Shown one piece after another: positions 1-15,647 of a stretch of 22,785 nucleotides of DNA. How positions within the stretch are numbered: position 1 is the stretch's first letter; each line of letters begins with the position of its first letter. Made by a program: the position numbers and the translations under genes. The notes below the pieces were generated by a model that was not told where the DNA came from, searched no databases, and was given only the letters and a program-made list of their open reading frames with translations. Origin of the DNA: Perkinsus olseni (lineage: Eukaryota; Perkinsozoa; Perkinsida; Perkinsidae); contig JABANP010000683.1 of NCBI GenBank assembly GCA_013115135.1, positions 1-22,785 on the forward strand. The letters run 5' to 3'.

Positions 1-198
1 AGTCCTGGTTTTTCCTCAGCAGCTTCTCGCATTCTCCATCTAAAGTGTGAGGAGAGATGAACAAACCAAAAAGCTAGCCCACTGAGATCGGAGAGTCATC
101 GTGTCTGCAGCCTAGCCGGACAGTGGCCGCCACAGGCGAGAGCATGTTCAGGTTCAAAAATTGACTCGGAGACCACCAGCGATGACACAAGTATGAAA

Positions 199-3100
199 CT
201 AAGAATTTTCTTTACTCGAGAGCTTCGGTTCTTCGCTCCGGTGGTTTTCAACATTCGCGGGGAATTGAACAGAGTGCCGCAATCTGGCCAGCTCCGCCTC
301 CTGCGCCGCGATTTTCACCTATCCAACGGCTGGGGAGAAGACTAAGTCGTTTCCGAAGGATCACCTGTAATCTTTGAACCTTGCTGGCTGACTCCGTCTG
401 CAATTCAAAAAACCGACTTTTCTGATCTCTGAGGGCTGCTCTGAGGTCCTCCATCTCCTTGAAGGGAACAAAACTATCGGCCGCGTTCACTTTGAGCGTA
501 GTGATGATAAAGCCAGCGCTCTCCTTCTTCACCTTCTCTTCCTCGGCCCCCGTCAACACGTTCGAGGATGACGTTGTAATCCCGTCCTGTAGAAATTCGA
601 ATGCGCCTCGGTGAGAGTCGACAGCCGGCGTACTAGATTCTTCAAAGTGTCCAGGTATGAATCACCCCACATTCCCTCGGGAATTTTAGCCAGCCAAACC
701 TACCAAGCCATATTCGATACCATATTTCGCCCAATTCTTCTCACCTTTGCGGAAGATGCCAGCCCCTCGAGTTCCCGCACCCTGCTTAGCAGTTGCCTCT
801 TTTCGCTGCGCAGGCGCTTCTCCCCTTCGCAGCTTTTGTTGGCAGCCTCAACCAATCGCGTGAGAGCCTAGCTGCTCCTCGGACGAGCTACTGAGTTACT
901 TATCGTGGCTCACGAGGTCTATCTTCGTGGCATCGATGAGAACCGCCTCTCCGTCTGGTTGTGCCTGTTACAACACGCCGATGAGTCGTCCACCTTGAGC
1001 AGGTCTGTTGTGATTTATACTACAACTCACTGGAGCATAAAAGTCTATGAACTCCTATGGTCCAGGTTGGCTCCCGACCAAAAGTTGGTTTCCCGAAAAG
1101 TGTATTTCGGAATTTTCCGTCGGGAATTTCCAACCTTGTATATACGATCCAACAAAGCATAGAAAAACCGAGTTCGCATATGGTTCAGTCAAATGATTTG
1201 ACTCAAATCAGGGCTGATATGGCCTTGTTGTGTTGTTGATTACAATTTTTCGCCGCTGTTGTGTCCCTATAGCCTAGCGTAACATGCTAGAACAGTTGCA
1301 TGTTCGTTTTGTACGCGTAATAGGTCTCAATAACTCTATCCACCATGCCGTGTTGAGAAGAAGTAGGAGACGGACGGCCCGTCATGGACCATCCTCTGGA
1401 TGGTTACTCCCAATAGTAGCTAGAAGAACAGGTGTTCGTTCGACATGTTCTGACGGCCCGGAGAAGTTCGAGGTTCAAGTCTTGCAAGCCTTTCAATTAG
1501 GAATTTCCGAAGTTGGTGACATTTCTTCTTCAAGGTCCTGCGCATTCGCCCGCATGAGCGGTCCCTGGATTCGGATTCCGTCCGGCCTCGAACTAACCTC
1601 TGTGAGCGATTCAAGGAGCTTCTCAATCTTCGATCGATCTTCCACGCGTTGTTGAGCACTCTCTTCCTCTAGCCTGGCGACCTCCGCCCGGAGTCCATCT
1701 ATCTCGGCCTTGAGACCAAGCTGTCGCTGTTCCTGAAGGAAAAAGGCGAGCCCGCTTGTTATGCTTCGATGAGCGAGCTGATTTCCTCGAGAGATCGGGT
1801 TCGGGTTTTTGAGCCTGAAAATTTTAGGAGATTCTCCTGTGGTGACACGGCCTTTGCCGCAAAGCCTTTGCGTCCTGCTCTTCTATCACGGCATGATGCT
1901 CGCTCCTGTATAACGATTATCGTCATGTGCAACTGTTCAGCTCCGCGGACTCGTGTGTCACTTCGAGTAGATTGCGCAGTATCAAGATAAGTCAACGGAA
2001 GGGTTTCCGAGAAATGATCGATCGGCATCGTAACCGGTCATGAATGTTTTCCTCACAAGGCGAATCAATTAGATCTGCAAACGTCTCTTCACCTTCTCAT
2101 CGAGTTTCATCTGCAAAGACTCGACCTCAGCGCACAAATCTCCCTTCTCTGCTTTGCTATTCTCAAACTTTTCCTCGAGCTCCCGAACTTGAGTACTCAT
2201 ACGGTCCTGATATGGTTAGAGTGCTGATAAATCTCAGCCGGCAGGGCGGTGCTTGAACAAGTAACTCTAAACGCCGTTCGGATGGTGCCGAATCCATACA
2301 CGCCTTCTACTTCCGGATGAATCTCACGAGAGCTGCTATCAATGAATCAACTCGATCCTCTCAATTCAGAAAATTAGAGGAGAAAGAAAAGGTTGAGACA
2401 ATTCTTCTTGATTTTCAAGATCGATGGATAATCTTCGTTCAACCCAGGAAAAGGTAAAACTTAGCGAACCGATATGATATCTTACCATATTTAATGGTAC
2501 CAGGAGCAGATCTGTGAAAAGCCAACTGAACCGGTTCCGTCAAAGCCGCTCCGATGATGAGTTATAAACTCACGCATACAATGCCGACAAGATGGAGCCC
2601 TTACGGCTTACAGTAAGCCGCTTACTATTTCCTCGGCATCCCTCTCAGCCTGCAAGCGATGCTCGTCCGTTAAGCGCATCTTAAGATTCGACTTCTCTTC
2701 CTCGGCAGAGCACTGAGACATACTCAAGAATTCCCTCAACCCACACATGATCAACACGGCGGTGTCGACGTACGCGCGCCTGCTCGAGTTCAGATCTCAG
2801 CTGTTCCTTTTCCTGCCTTTCCTCTTCAAGGTCTTCCCCTGCTTGCCGAAGGCGTTCTCGAAGTGAACTCGACTCGGAATCTTAGATCCAAGATACACTT
2901 TTACGGGTGCGAAGATTCCAACCAAGCAGTGTGGCTGACGGACGGAATAAGTCTTGGAAAATTTCCTTTTAAGAATTTTCCACAGAAAGAAAATGGCTGT
3001 TAAAAATTTCCTTCTATCCTTACATCACCTAATGCACTCCCAGAACGTGGTGAATTACTGAGCCGCACTAGGTTGAACTTCAACCGTTGAAAGGGCGCGT

Positions 3101-5059
3101 GAAATTCCCATTGAAGGGCCCCTCGTTCTTACCCAGTGCCGCCTTCAGAGACGCCAGCTCAGTTTGTACGTGAGTTCGTTCTTCTTCTGCAAGTTGCCTC
3201 TCTCTTTCGAGCTCGACCCCTTTGCCTGCCAGATTTATTATCTGAATGAGCATCACCATCTGTGCCTATGAAAGGCTAGAGGAACCCTATTGATCAGATC
3301 TACTATATCCACTCCGAAGGGCGTTGGCTGAGGGTTATGCACTTCTAACCGATCGTGGCGACGAGGTCTCGATGCCTTTATCTTCTCAGCGCTGCCTCAA
3401 GTGGCCAAGGACACACAGTTAATGCTGTGTCGTCACGACACTGTATCCCGTCATCAGCTGTGTTGCCTCTTCACTACCAGATGCCATTTCACATCACTAT
3501 TCTAATTGTGGGTTTGAGTAACGTCCACTCTAAACAGTACTGTTATCTATGGCCAACTCAAACGAGAATAACAGTTCTCATTCGCCAGCCTACTAACAGG
3601 TTACCCCTCCAGACGAGTCCGAATCGGGCACACCTGCAAAGAAAGTTCTTCGTTCCTCGCTCTCTCCTTGGTAAACATTCCTTCGACCGATTTCAATTCA
3701 TCCGTCAGCTTGTCAGTAGTTCGCTTGCCCTCCTGTTGTTGATCTCGAAGGCTCCCAGCGGACTCCTGTGCGGCGCTGAGTAACGCCCCTTTCTCCCTCA
3801 GCTCTTGCTGTAGTCTGTCGAGCTCCTGCATCCACAACTCCATCAGAACTGTGTGTCTCATGATGAGACTCTCATCGACAAGCCGCCACAAGTTTTGACA
3901 GCCGAGGCTGGGTCGGTCTCAACCCTTACTTCGGTGTACCACACAGTGACAGGGCTGAGCTAAACTGCGCTAGATATTCTCATTGTTCACTCTATTAGAG
4001 TTTTTGTACAACTATCTTGTTATTAGAGTGACTCTAATAACAAGATAGTTGTACAAAAACTCATCCTTCAAGTTGCTCTGTTGCGCTACGGCGAGGAAGT
4101 TCTCTTAATGGTGCGCATCTCCCGCATCAACCAACATCATACATCACTCAGCTCATTGACATCGCTTTGTGCGGCTATTTCCAATCGCTTTTTCTCCTCC
4201 AGCGCGTCAAGAACCTCAGCCTTTGCCGAAAGTAAGCCCTCCACCGCCTGTGTATGTCCTTGGGGTCATGCGCTGATACCAAGGCTGTTCACTTCTATCC
4301 GCCGTTCTTCGGCCCTCAGCTGCGCCTCCTGGGATGAGACATTCTCAGCGATAAGCTCCGCTACTTTCCGTTTCTCTTCTTCCAGCTGACTTGTCAGTCG
4401 TACTCGCTGGTCGACCGTCTGATCAGCTTCATGCACAGCTCACGCAGATCCCAATTCACTTTCGCTTGCTCCATTTTTTCCTCCATCAACTTTCGCTCCA
4501 TGCTCACCAATTGCTCCTGCAGCATCAGAGCCTCCTCACTGGTCGTCTCCACTAATCGGCAGAGACGATGCGATCACACACGTGCAGGAGTTGTCATACT
4601 CCGGGAGCCGTCCTCCGACCTGTTCATGGCCGTCGCCTCTGTCTGCAGCAACAAGAGCCTCCTCTGTGTCGCGGCGAATGAGCACACTCGAGCATCCTGG
4701 ACGAGCGGACTGCTGCGTACCTGTCTTCAATGTTATATTTGCTGCTCTGAAGTCTGGCTTGTTATTCTCATTGGGTATTCGGTTTCATAGACTTTCACGG
4801 TGCCTCTGGTTAATTGCGATGTAGGCGGTTGTTGGAAGTGAGAGTGATGGTGATCATTGAAATAAACTCTCCTCCCCAGAACGCTGGCCACACTCACCTC
4901 GCCTAGTTTCTGTAGAAGCTCCAACACTTTCTGAACCTCAGGAGTGCCCTCCGTCGGCAGGACAGCCGTGACCTGGATGAAGTGTCGAGGCTCGGACGGG
5001 CTCCTCGGGCTCACTTGCAGCAACGCACTCCCGTGGACCAACGAACCCATGAGCATCAT
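199..5059 (-). CDS. Long secreted coiled-coil protein, many exons
   Basis: Exons readable by frame, GT-AG sites and phase: 5059-4898, 4720-4600, 4551-4460, 4418-4293, 4247-4143, one starting at 4077, 3848-3634, 3225-3133, 2880-2774, 2712-2626, 2206-2093, 1732-1598, 964-914, 867-745, 586-365 and 318-199 (TAG stop). Clear introns are 41, 45, 46 and 48 nt. Exon 1 starts at ATG 5059; the frame runs further upstream but only with GTG codons. It encodes a short hydrophobic leader (MMLMGSLVHGSALLQ) and then EVQKVLELLQKLGE. That motif recalls the N-termini of secreted coiled-coil proteins common in dinoflagellates and their relatives (recollection, not a search). Nearly every later exon is heptad-like, for example QELDRLQQELREKG and LEEERQEKEQLRSELEQ. 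The tail is charged and ends in SKENS. Exon 1 could belong to a separate gene. The junctions around 4077-3848, 3634-3225, 2092-1733 and 1597-965 are unresolved and may hide exons (1540-1450 has LQDLNLELLRAVR open). The exact function is unknown. Confidence 0.6.
3998..4062. repeat. 65-nt perfect palindrome at an exon edge
   Basis: Two 32-nt arms, 3998-4029 and 4031-4062, are exact reverse complements around a single central G at 4030. The match stops at both ends. On the minus strand it begins six codons into an exon of the coiled-coil gene, and the arm contains a possible GTACAA donor. It could be a foldback or MITE remnant. Confidence 0.9.
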
Positions 5060-5175
5060 GGTCAGCACGCTAGAGCGGGACACCACTAGCGGAGGCCTTT
5101 GTGTGGTCCAGTCGGATGCGGCATCCTAACGGGAACCAGCGATTGAGGCGTTCAGGCTTTGTGACGTAGCGTATG

Positions 5176-8100
5176 TCAGTGAGCTCGGTGGCTTACCCAG
5201 AGCGTGTATTGAGACTTGAAGGTGGTGAACCCCTTGGTAGCGGTCGCTACGTCGCGGTCTTGGGTCAAGCAGTCCAGACTGGGTGCCTTTATTAGCATCA
5301 ACCGACTGACAGGGAGAACCTTGCCAACCTGCCTAAGTTCACGGCAATTAGAACCAAAATGAAATATTGTGACATATCCTGCGCAAGTTAACAAAATATC
5401 TTCTCGTGATGGCGCAGCGACTGTGGGCAGGCAGTCACATGATCGTGGTGATTATGAGCGGACGCCACAACAGCACGGTTGATTGAATTAGCTTTCGAAT
5501 CAAGTGATGTTTACAAGCTGCACGTAAACGATTTTTACAGCTGCAATGACCCAGCTTTGCTGTTGGCGATTCACTATCGTCGTCTGTGTAGGGGAAGGTT
5601 GAGCCCGGCAGAGGGGGTGAGGCGTGTCCCACCTAGTTGTGGCCCAATCGAGCATATTATCGTGCTGCGAGATATCAACCCAAACTGCAAGTGTCGTGGC
5701 CTGAGGAACCCTCCAAGTTAGCGGATTGATTCTGATCATCTGTGAACCTCATGGCCCGATCTGCCAAGCGCTCGAATTATCTTGCCCACCACCATGTCCT
5801 CGACTTCCTGTGAGTCGATCATAAGAGATTGAGCACCCGAAAGGGTGACACCATCTTCCGCTGGAAACAACAAACAGTCGTGGCAGTGTATGGCGATGAG
5901 AAATCAGGATAGAGCTGACGGGAGGGCGAATGGGAGAGTCTCTTCCACAGCGATCAGCCAAAGCTAGCCTTGCTTCACTTAGATCTAAGCATCATGAAGA
6001 ACACTCAGTTCACTTAGGATGCCATTCAATGTGAACTAGTGCCCTCCATGATTGAAACATCGCGTGAAGCCGTCGTGAAATGAGAATGGCTTCAGGCAGT
6101 GCTTCTGTCGGCTTACTCTCCAGCAGACTGCACAAGGGTGACCCAGAGCGGCTTGGCTGCCCGATCAAATCTCGTATCTTTTCATCTGCAACTTCCACTA
6201 TTCGGACCTAAGATACGACGGAGTACAACTGATACTCTCCCCCAGCCGGAACTGTCCTCGCACCTTCACGCCGTAGGTGTATCTTTTCGTCTCGCGCCTT
6301 TGACTTTTAACTCTTCCCAACTCTGTTCGCGTCTTCTGTCGTTCTGTCAAGCTCTTCACCTGGAGGGAACGCAAGGGGCGACAGAACTTAGTGCGCTGAT
6401 ATTTTTATCAGGCCATATTTTTATTGGAAGTCTGAGTCTCAGAATTTCCATAGAGTCTGATACCATCGTTCAGTTAAGAGAACTTCGAGCTGAACTTCAG
6501 TTAAGTAATGGAATCTTGAACTGTGCTCAGGTTCCGCGGTTGTGCGCCTTCCCAACCATGAGCTTACCAAATGACGGAGCGCTAAGATGACGAGCCCGTC
6601 AGCATCATGGAAGAGGTTGTGCTCAGCACTAGTAGCGAGACCGAGGAGAAGGAAGACCTGAATGATGTGTAGCCTGATTGAACCCGGTTGGTGATAGAGG
6701 TCGAGCTGCACCGGATTTTCCTTTAGTGCCGGCATCGACGACACTGTTTGGCATGCGTGAGTTCATAGTCAAACGCCGGTCAGAGCTTAGTTGGTCGGGC
6801 TTTCACCTATGTCCTCCCTTCTTGAGGGTTCTATTCACAAATCGTGTCGAGTGGTTATCAAATTATTAATCAGAAGGCGTCCGATTACTCCTCACCCCAT
6901 CAATGCCGCCAACGGCAGAGTCAACTAGCCGCTGGAGGTCTGCTTTGTAAACCTCCTCGATGGGGGAGTTTGCATGACAGTTGGTGAAGCGATACTCAGC
7001 AACATCACCGACTCGGATACTATTTCCTTCGCAGACGATATCGGTGGTATCTGGCGGAATAACCGAATAACGGAGTAACGGAATAGCCGAAGGGAGGAGA
7101 ACCCTTCGGCTCTCCTGTGGAGGGCCTGCTCGTTATGATGACAATAGAGAAATTTCTAGGAAGTCTTCCTAGGCTTCCCAAGAGATTCAGATATCAGTAA
7201 CGAAAGAAACACCGGTCTGTTCGTTGTGGTAAGGGGCCGAGCTGACTGTCGAAAAACCGCGGTCGGCGAAGAGCTAGAATTGTGACGACGACCAGAGCTT
7301 TGCTTCCTGCCTCTGTTCACCTGCTTGCGCGTCCCCTCGAAGGTACACAGAAGTTGATGCCGGTATTGATGCTCTTCTGAGGAGGGTACTGTCCATACGG
7401 TAGGAGCGACGAATTGAATGAAATCCTCCCAAGATAGAGAACAATTGATTAACGCCCGACAGGCGGCGCCCGCAGCTCAGCTGATGGTGTTAAACAGCAG
7501 GACAATGAGGATGCTAGCGACTGGGTAATATTTGCGGATAAGGAAGCTCTTTGAGAGATTCTGTCATCGAAATAACCCCCAGAGACATGGACACAAAGTC
7601 GAGTTTGAAGTCATTCCTTGGGCTTTTCCCGCTTCTCTTCTACAGAGGTACGCGTTCAATCCCGCGGACTCTGACAAGCTCAACTCCGCCATACTCCGAT
7701 CAAACCAAGCACAACATGCTGATACACTACAGCTCACTCGGCCCATCGAGGGCCTCCGGAAGCCATCTGCCATCAAGCCAAACATGGGAGTCATCTTCCT
7801 AGGGGCAGTGCTACTTTCGAAGGCTCTCCTTTATCTGATACACTATTAACTCCGAGATGCACAGCGGCGGGCTTTTCATCACCACCCAACACGCGACTCT
7901 GAGGCGAATACGGCTGGACTCGAGGGCTCCTCTGGCTTCGCTTGGACGGGGACATCTGATGGAACATTCAAGTGGCCCTCAGTGCTCCATCGAGCCCACC
8001 GGGCTCTGGCTTCGGGATGGGCTCAAGCTCCTTCGGCTGGCTCCCAGGGTGAAGTGGCCGTCCAGCAGCTCATCCAACCGCGAAGAGGATGAACGGAAGC

Positions 8101-9780
8101 TCTACAGGAAGGGAGAGGATGTTTGCTGATAGACGAAGGAAATACTCACTGTGAATCCACACTTGTCTGCCTCGGTCAAAAAGCGCTTCATTTCTGACAC
8201 TACTAGCTGCAAATCCTGGCCGCGACAATCGAACTGAAACGAAGAGGAAGAAGATAGTAAGCAATTCTACAGATGAACAGCACCTCCGTTCGCAATAGCT
8301 CATGGGCTTCAGTCAGCCTCGCGACCTGATTCGACGAACCGCATGGGCATGCCGCCCGTCCTACGGTCAAGGCTCAGTAGCCGCCTTCTTATCACCCGTG
8401 AATTCAGCGCGCTGTTCAGACTCCTCAGTTGCTGAACTTCTCCCTCGAGGGTGTCCATCGTAGGGGTCGAGGAGAGAAGTCCTGAAGTGCAGTGATATGG
8501 TCCTAGTTGTTCGAATGGTCCGAACAAAAGCAGCCGAGAAACAACATTTGTAGCCAGCCTTCTTAGCTTAGTTGGTAGAGCACCCGCTTAGTAAGCGGGA
8601 GGTCGTCGGTTCAACCCGGCAGAAGGCTTTTACCAACACGTCGCTTCCCAACCCCCAGACCCAAGCCTACCTATCTGTTCCCTTGTTTGCCCATGCACTG
8701 ACACGGTAGAGCTCTCGGACTCTAGCGAAGATCTGCCCTTATGAGTCATCACCTGCATACAGCAGCCCCTTACAACTCCGCCACTTTCCGTAGCCTCAAC
8801 CGCTCGATTGCTCCGTGCAGGGACAGAGCTTCTTCACTGTTCGCCGTAGCAGCCCTCATCTCCATCGGCCGAGCAACGCCAATTCGACTCAACTGCCCCC
8901 GTGTCACCACTGAAATAATCCAGAGATCCACGAACAGAGAGAGTGGGCATCACCCGTATGGGGGTACCTTCCCCTGCAACAGACGTTCCACCGACCCTTT
9001 CGCTGCGCTGTTTCAAGAGCGACCGTCGACGTTGCTGACCGGGCCGCGTATCTCTCAGTAGCATACCAAGCCGGGCGTTCTCCACTTCCAGTTGCCTTAT
9101 GTAGTCGTGGAACTGACAAGCAGCAGGGAGCCACGGGATGTTCGACCGGCATGGACCGGCGATGCCGTTATTCCTGGGCCTTCTGAAGCTTACTGAATCA
9201 TGGAATGGACCAACACACGGCGTCGTTAAGTGAACCCCCACGAGCACCTCTGCCAGCTCTCCCCCTTTTCCGGCCTCCCGCCTGGAGCCTCCCGTGGGCG
9301 TTTCCACATTCCCTGTACTGATGCGGTAGTTTACCAACTTCCCCTTCAACAAAGCTATCTCTTGCTGGAGCTCACCGACCTCCCGATCCGCAGCACTCAA
9401 TCTGATCATGGGCGCCCTTCGGATGCGCCAGCTGGGCTGGGTGCTCCGAAACAACGGCCGAACAGGCAGGAGGGCCTCGAGAGTACCGTAGAAGATGGCT
9501 GCGCTTTCGAACAGTACGATGTGGATTTGGTTGGTAGAGCATGTGGGCTGATGCCTCCCTCGAGCGCCAGCAGCAGCCCCCTAGCCGAGAGGCTAGAGAA
9601 TTCCAGGGCCGGCTTCAGTAGAATTTTCAACGGAGGAAAAGGACAGTTGGAGACGACATTGCACCTATGACTAACATACACCTTCACGCGGGTCTCGAGC
9701 TCGGCGTTCCTTCTTCGTAGTTTGTCGATTTCTCGCTGGGCCCAAAGACTGGAGGAGGAGGGCCGACCGTGCGCTGGCAT
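5176..9780 (-). CDS. Kinesin-14-like protein: coiled-coil stalk plus degenerate C-terminal motor
   Basis: The start ATG at 9780 opens exon 1 (9780-9682, WAQREIDKLRRRNAELETRVK). Readable exons follow: 9436-9335, 9112-9067, one ending at 8774, 8481-8396, 8325-8284, 8233-8150, 8101-8000, 7955-7815, 7766-7738, 7693-7652, 7388-7321, 7114-6896, 6359-6264, 6207-6117, 5860-5748 and 5700-5633. The first eight are coiled-coil stalk; 8101-7815 is Ser/Arg/Pro-rich. Exon 7114-6896 carries YRFTNCHANSPIEEVY and DLQRLVDSAVGGIDG, which match kinesin segments of the F-x-FD-x-V-F...EEVY...LVDSVLDGYN type. Across the 56-nt intron 6263-6208, YTYGVK joins VRIVEVADEKIRDLIG, matching kinesin YLEIYNEKIRDLL. SQEVEDMVVGKIIRALG and LAVWVDIS follow where the pre-switch I helix and the LVDLAGSE strand belong. 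Stalk first and motor last is the kinesin-14 order. No P-loop was found and both switches look altered. Exons below 5633 and between 6896 and 6359 are unresolved, and the stalk and motor could be two genes. Confidence 0.5.
7085..7111. repeat. 10-bp perfect hairpin within the motor exon
   Basis: AGCCGAAGGG at 7085-7094 pairs perfectly with CCCTTCGGCT at 7102-7111 around a 7-nt loop. Next to it, 7059-7084 is a run of GGAATAACCGAATAACGG-type near-repeats. Both lie just inside the predicted 5' edge of kinesin-like exon 7114-6896. They may be a small insertion, or a sign that the exon really begins further in. Confidence 0.6.
8557..8628 (+). tRNA. tRNA-Thr (anticodon AGT), with a 6-nt T loop
   Basis: The acceptor stem GCCTTCT pairs with AGAAGGC (8621-8627), with T as discriminator. 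The D stem is GCTT/GAGC. The anticodon stem CCCGC/GCGGG encloses loop TTAGTAA, so the anticodon is AGT (8590-8592). The T stem GTCGG/CCGGC closes only if the loop is the six bases TTCAAC, one short of the usual seven. A TTTT run follows directly, as expected for Pol III termination. It lies in an intron of the minus-strand kinesin-like gene. The short loop leaves open a pseudogene. Confidence 0.75.
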
Positions 9781-9963
9781 TGAGGGGTCGTTGAACAGAG
9801 TGCTTCTGAATGCTGCGTCATTTTACGGGTGAAAAACCAATACCAGAATCGCTTCCGAGTTTCGGAATTAATTTATTGAGGGGGGAGCGCTAAGCTTACG
9901 AGCTGCTGTTAAACTTGTGGTGACCTCCAATCACAGTGACGAGCGACAATTCGGCTAAAACGA

Positions 9964-10035
9964 AGCAGATAGGGATCGAACCCACGCCCTCACAGAGAGA
10001 GGCAGCGCCGCCGACCGCTAAGCCAATTCAGCTGC
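9964..10035 (-). other. tRNA-like sequence, probably degenerate
   Basis: On the minus strand an A-box-like TTGGCTTAGCGGTCGG and a B-box GGTTCGATCCC are spaced as in a tRNA. GCAG at the 5' end can pair with CTGC at the 3' end. The acceptor stem has a mismatch and the anticodon arm is not clean: loop TCTCTGT has C instead of the universal T33. It is most likely a tRNA pseudogene or SINE head lying between two genes. Confidence 0.45.
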
Positions 10036-10108
10036 GAAATAAAGAGACTCTCCACGCAACTCCACTTTGACGAATTCTACATGCTCCATTAACAACATCA
10101 TTATTCAA

Positions 10109-10700
10109 TCACACTTGACTAGCATCCATCTCAGAATAATCAGAATCCGCCTCGGACCTCGTCGACTCGGCAGCGTCAGTAGCACTACTGGACGGCGGCG
10201 TGGCTGTTGCTGCCTTCCCATCGGAACCTACGCCCAGAGGGCTTCGAGGTTATAGAAGCTTCTCCGACTTACTCTCCCGGGCCAACGACCACCGGCGGAT
10301 ACCGGGGTAACTGAGACAGCAGGGGTGCCCAACAAACTGATTCTGGTACTGCATTCTCCGCGTGTGAAAATCAATTCCAGAATCGATCAATCGGTGCGAG
10401 CGTTCAAAAGGCTGCTGCCTCCCCCGACTTTCAAGAGAGCTCCCGGAGTTCTCTCTCACACGTCAAATCCAATTCTGGGAGCGCCGCTGAGGCTCAGGTG
10501 AGACAGTGTACCGAATCGAACATAATTTCGTGGCGCGGTGAAGAATTCTACTTCGTCCTGACGTCCTCCCTTTTGCCCCGATTCATCATTCGTGTGATGG
10601 AATCCAAGGTGGTCACGAAGGCGGACCAGAGGAGTAGCAAGGCGAACCATAATGCCCGGAGGCAGTTCGAAGAACGGCTGCTTTCCATTTTAACGAGCAT
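10109..10700 (-). CDS. Small secreted or membrane protein with acidic Ser/Thr-rich tail
   Basis: Exon 1 opens at ATG 10700 (or in-frame ATG 10688, giving MESSRSSNCLRALW). A hydrophobic stretch, ALWFALLLLWSAF, follows and looks like a signal peptide or anchor; the frame runs to about 10565. The last exon, ending at TGA 10109-10111, encodes an Ala/Ser/Thr-rich acidic tail (SEADSDYSEMDASQV). Between them, open segments such as PFERSHRLIDSGIDFH (about 10400-10330) and LPRYPPVVVGPG with a GTAAGT donor (about 10300-10270) are probable middle exons, but I could not settle the splice sites. A 14-nt dispersed block (10524-10537) falls in the first intron. The gene is divergent from the kinase gene, with about 190 nt between starts. 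I do not recognise the protein. Confidence 0.45.
10524..10537 (+). repeat. 14-nt dispersed block, copy 1
   Basis: Sequence AATTTCGTGGCGCG, identical to three other copies in this window and all on the plus strand. This copy lies between exon-like segments of a minus-strand gene, so probably in an intron. Confidence 0.8.
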
Positions 10701-10893
10701 GAACTGACCGGCCGGGTCAATCCTGCGCTGTTCGTTCAGCGCGCGCCATTCTAATCGATTTGGCGCAAGGTCTACGGTCGACTTCCGTACAATAAATGAA
10801 TTCTGACCCAACAGATTGTCACACGAGAACTGCGATTTCAGAATTGGTTTCCAACACCTCCTTTATCTGAGTATCAGCCCGTAAACCTCCGAT

Positions 10894-14793
<3,900 letters not shown>

Positions 14794-15279
14794 CGAGGCT
14801 GGAGTGACCCCAAATAATTATAGTGAAGCTGCCAACAGACCGCTTCCACCTGTGTACCCGCTGTGAGTCGCCATGACCAATATCACGCTATGTCCCTCGC
14901 TCGCCCGGTTGATTTATAGTACTGTTGTAGCAGTAGTATAATTGTTCTATTCATCGTTCGCTGTGATTGAGTTCGTTATATAAAACTCAAAATTCAACGG
15001 CCCGGCGAGGTGGTAGCGGCGGGGAACGAACCCGTACTATACCATTCAGGAATTGAATTCCCTATTCGAGGCCTGCCGCTAAAATGACTTCTTTCCCCGC
15101 CAATTGTATACCCTCATCTCGACCCTGCCGCCAATTCGCTGTCTCAAACCGCCAACGTGAAATCCTCCACCCCCATATAGGCGGCCTTATCCGCTAAATA
15201 GACTTCTGAATGGTATAGAGTTCATCATTATCTTTTCGTGAATGACAAGCATTCCATGGAGGGTGAAAAAGTCACGAAA
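14794..15279. other. Non-coding stretch after the kinase gene
   Basis: No convincing gene is visible. Around 15018-15060 the minus strand has a B-box-like GGGTTCGTTCCC next to a TGGTATAG A-box-like string, perhaps a scrambled tRNA remnant. The 3' end of the kinase transcript should fall in the first part. Confidence 0.5.
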
Positions 15280-15353
15280 TACTGGAACCGAGAATCGAAC
15301 TCGGGACCTACTGCGTGTTAGGCAGTCGTCATAACCAACTAGACCATTCCAGC
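15280..15353 (-). tRNA. tRNA-Val (anticodon AAC), copy 2
   Basis: The cloverleaf matches the copy at 13944-14017: acceptor GCTGGAA/TTCCAGT, anticodon loop CTAACAC and T loop TTCGATT. Here the D arm reads TGGTCTAG, so the D stem pairs properly at the position that is broken in copy 1. This copy is intergenic and looks like the more intact gene. Confidence 0.9.
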
Positions 15354-15647
15354 TGCTGTTCCCTGTGTTTCCTGGCTCGGACGCTGGTGACTTAAACACT
15401 GCTCCAAATTAATTTGAATACAGTCTAAAAACTTTATTCGCGTCAAGCACTGAGAGTTGGAACATGAATCATTAACACACTATTTGTTACGACGATATGA
15501 ATACACTCTCACCATATAGCCTGTATGTGACCTCTTCAAGTGCCAGGCAAGAGGAAGACACTCCGGCGGGGGGCCATCCTTCACCGTTCGTTGGCAGGCC
15601 TCAACAAGACATCGTAGCAGTGCGTCCTGCGTGACCTGGGACCGTAG
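15354..15647. other. Intergenic, no gene seen
   Basis: The stretch is A/T-rich on the left (15400-15530) and carries no open frame or exon pair that I can support. It may contain the 3' untranslated region of the small minus-strand ORF at 15648-15863. Confidence 0.4.

Noticed and set aside
3355..3783. 142-codon plus-strand frame
   Set aside because: It lies opposite a clear coiled-coil exon and intron of the minus-strand gene, and its composition is not protein-like.
6264..6400. Alternative frames over the exon before EKIRDLIG that also look like coiled coil
   Set aside because: All three frames are rich in charged residues, but only the frame ending in YTYGVK at 6264 joins 6207 in phase and gives the kinesin order.
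6099..6590. 163-codon plus-strand frame, the second longest on that strand
   Set aside because: It is antisense to kinesin-like exons with good splice sites and has no recognisable domain.
6690..6745. AGTKGKS in one minus frame as a possible kinesin P-loop
   Set aside because: The spacing does not fit GxxxxGK[ST], and the frame cannot be joined in phase to the preceding motor exon.
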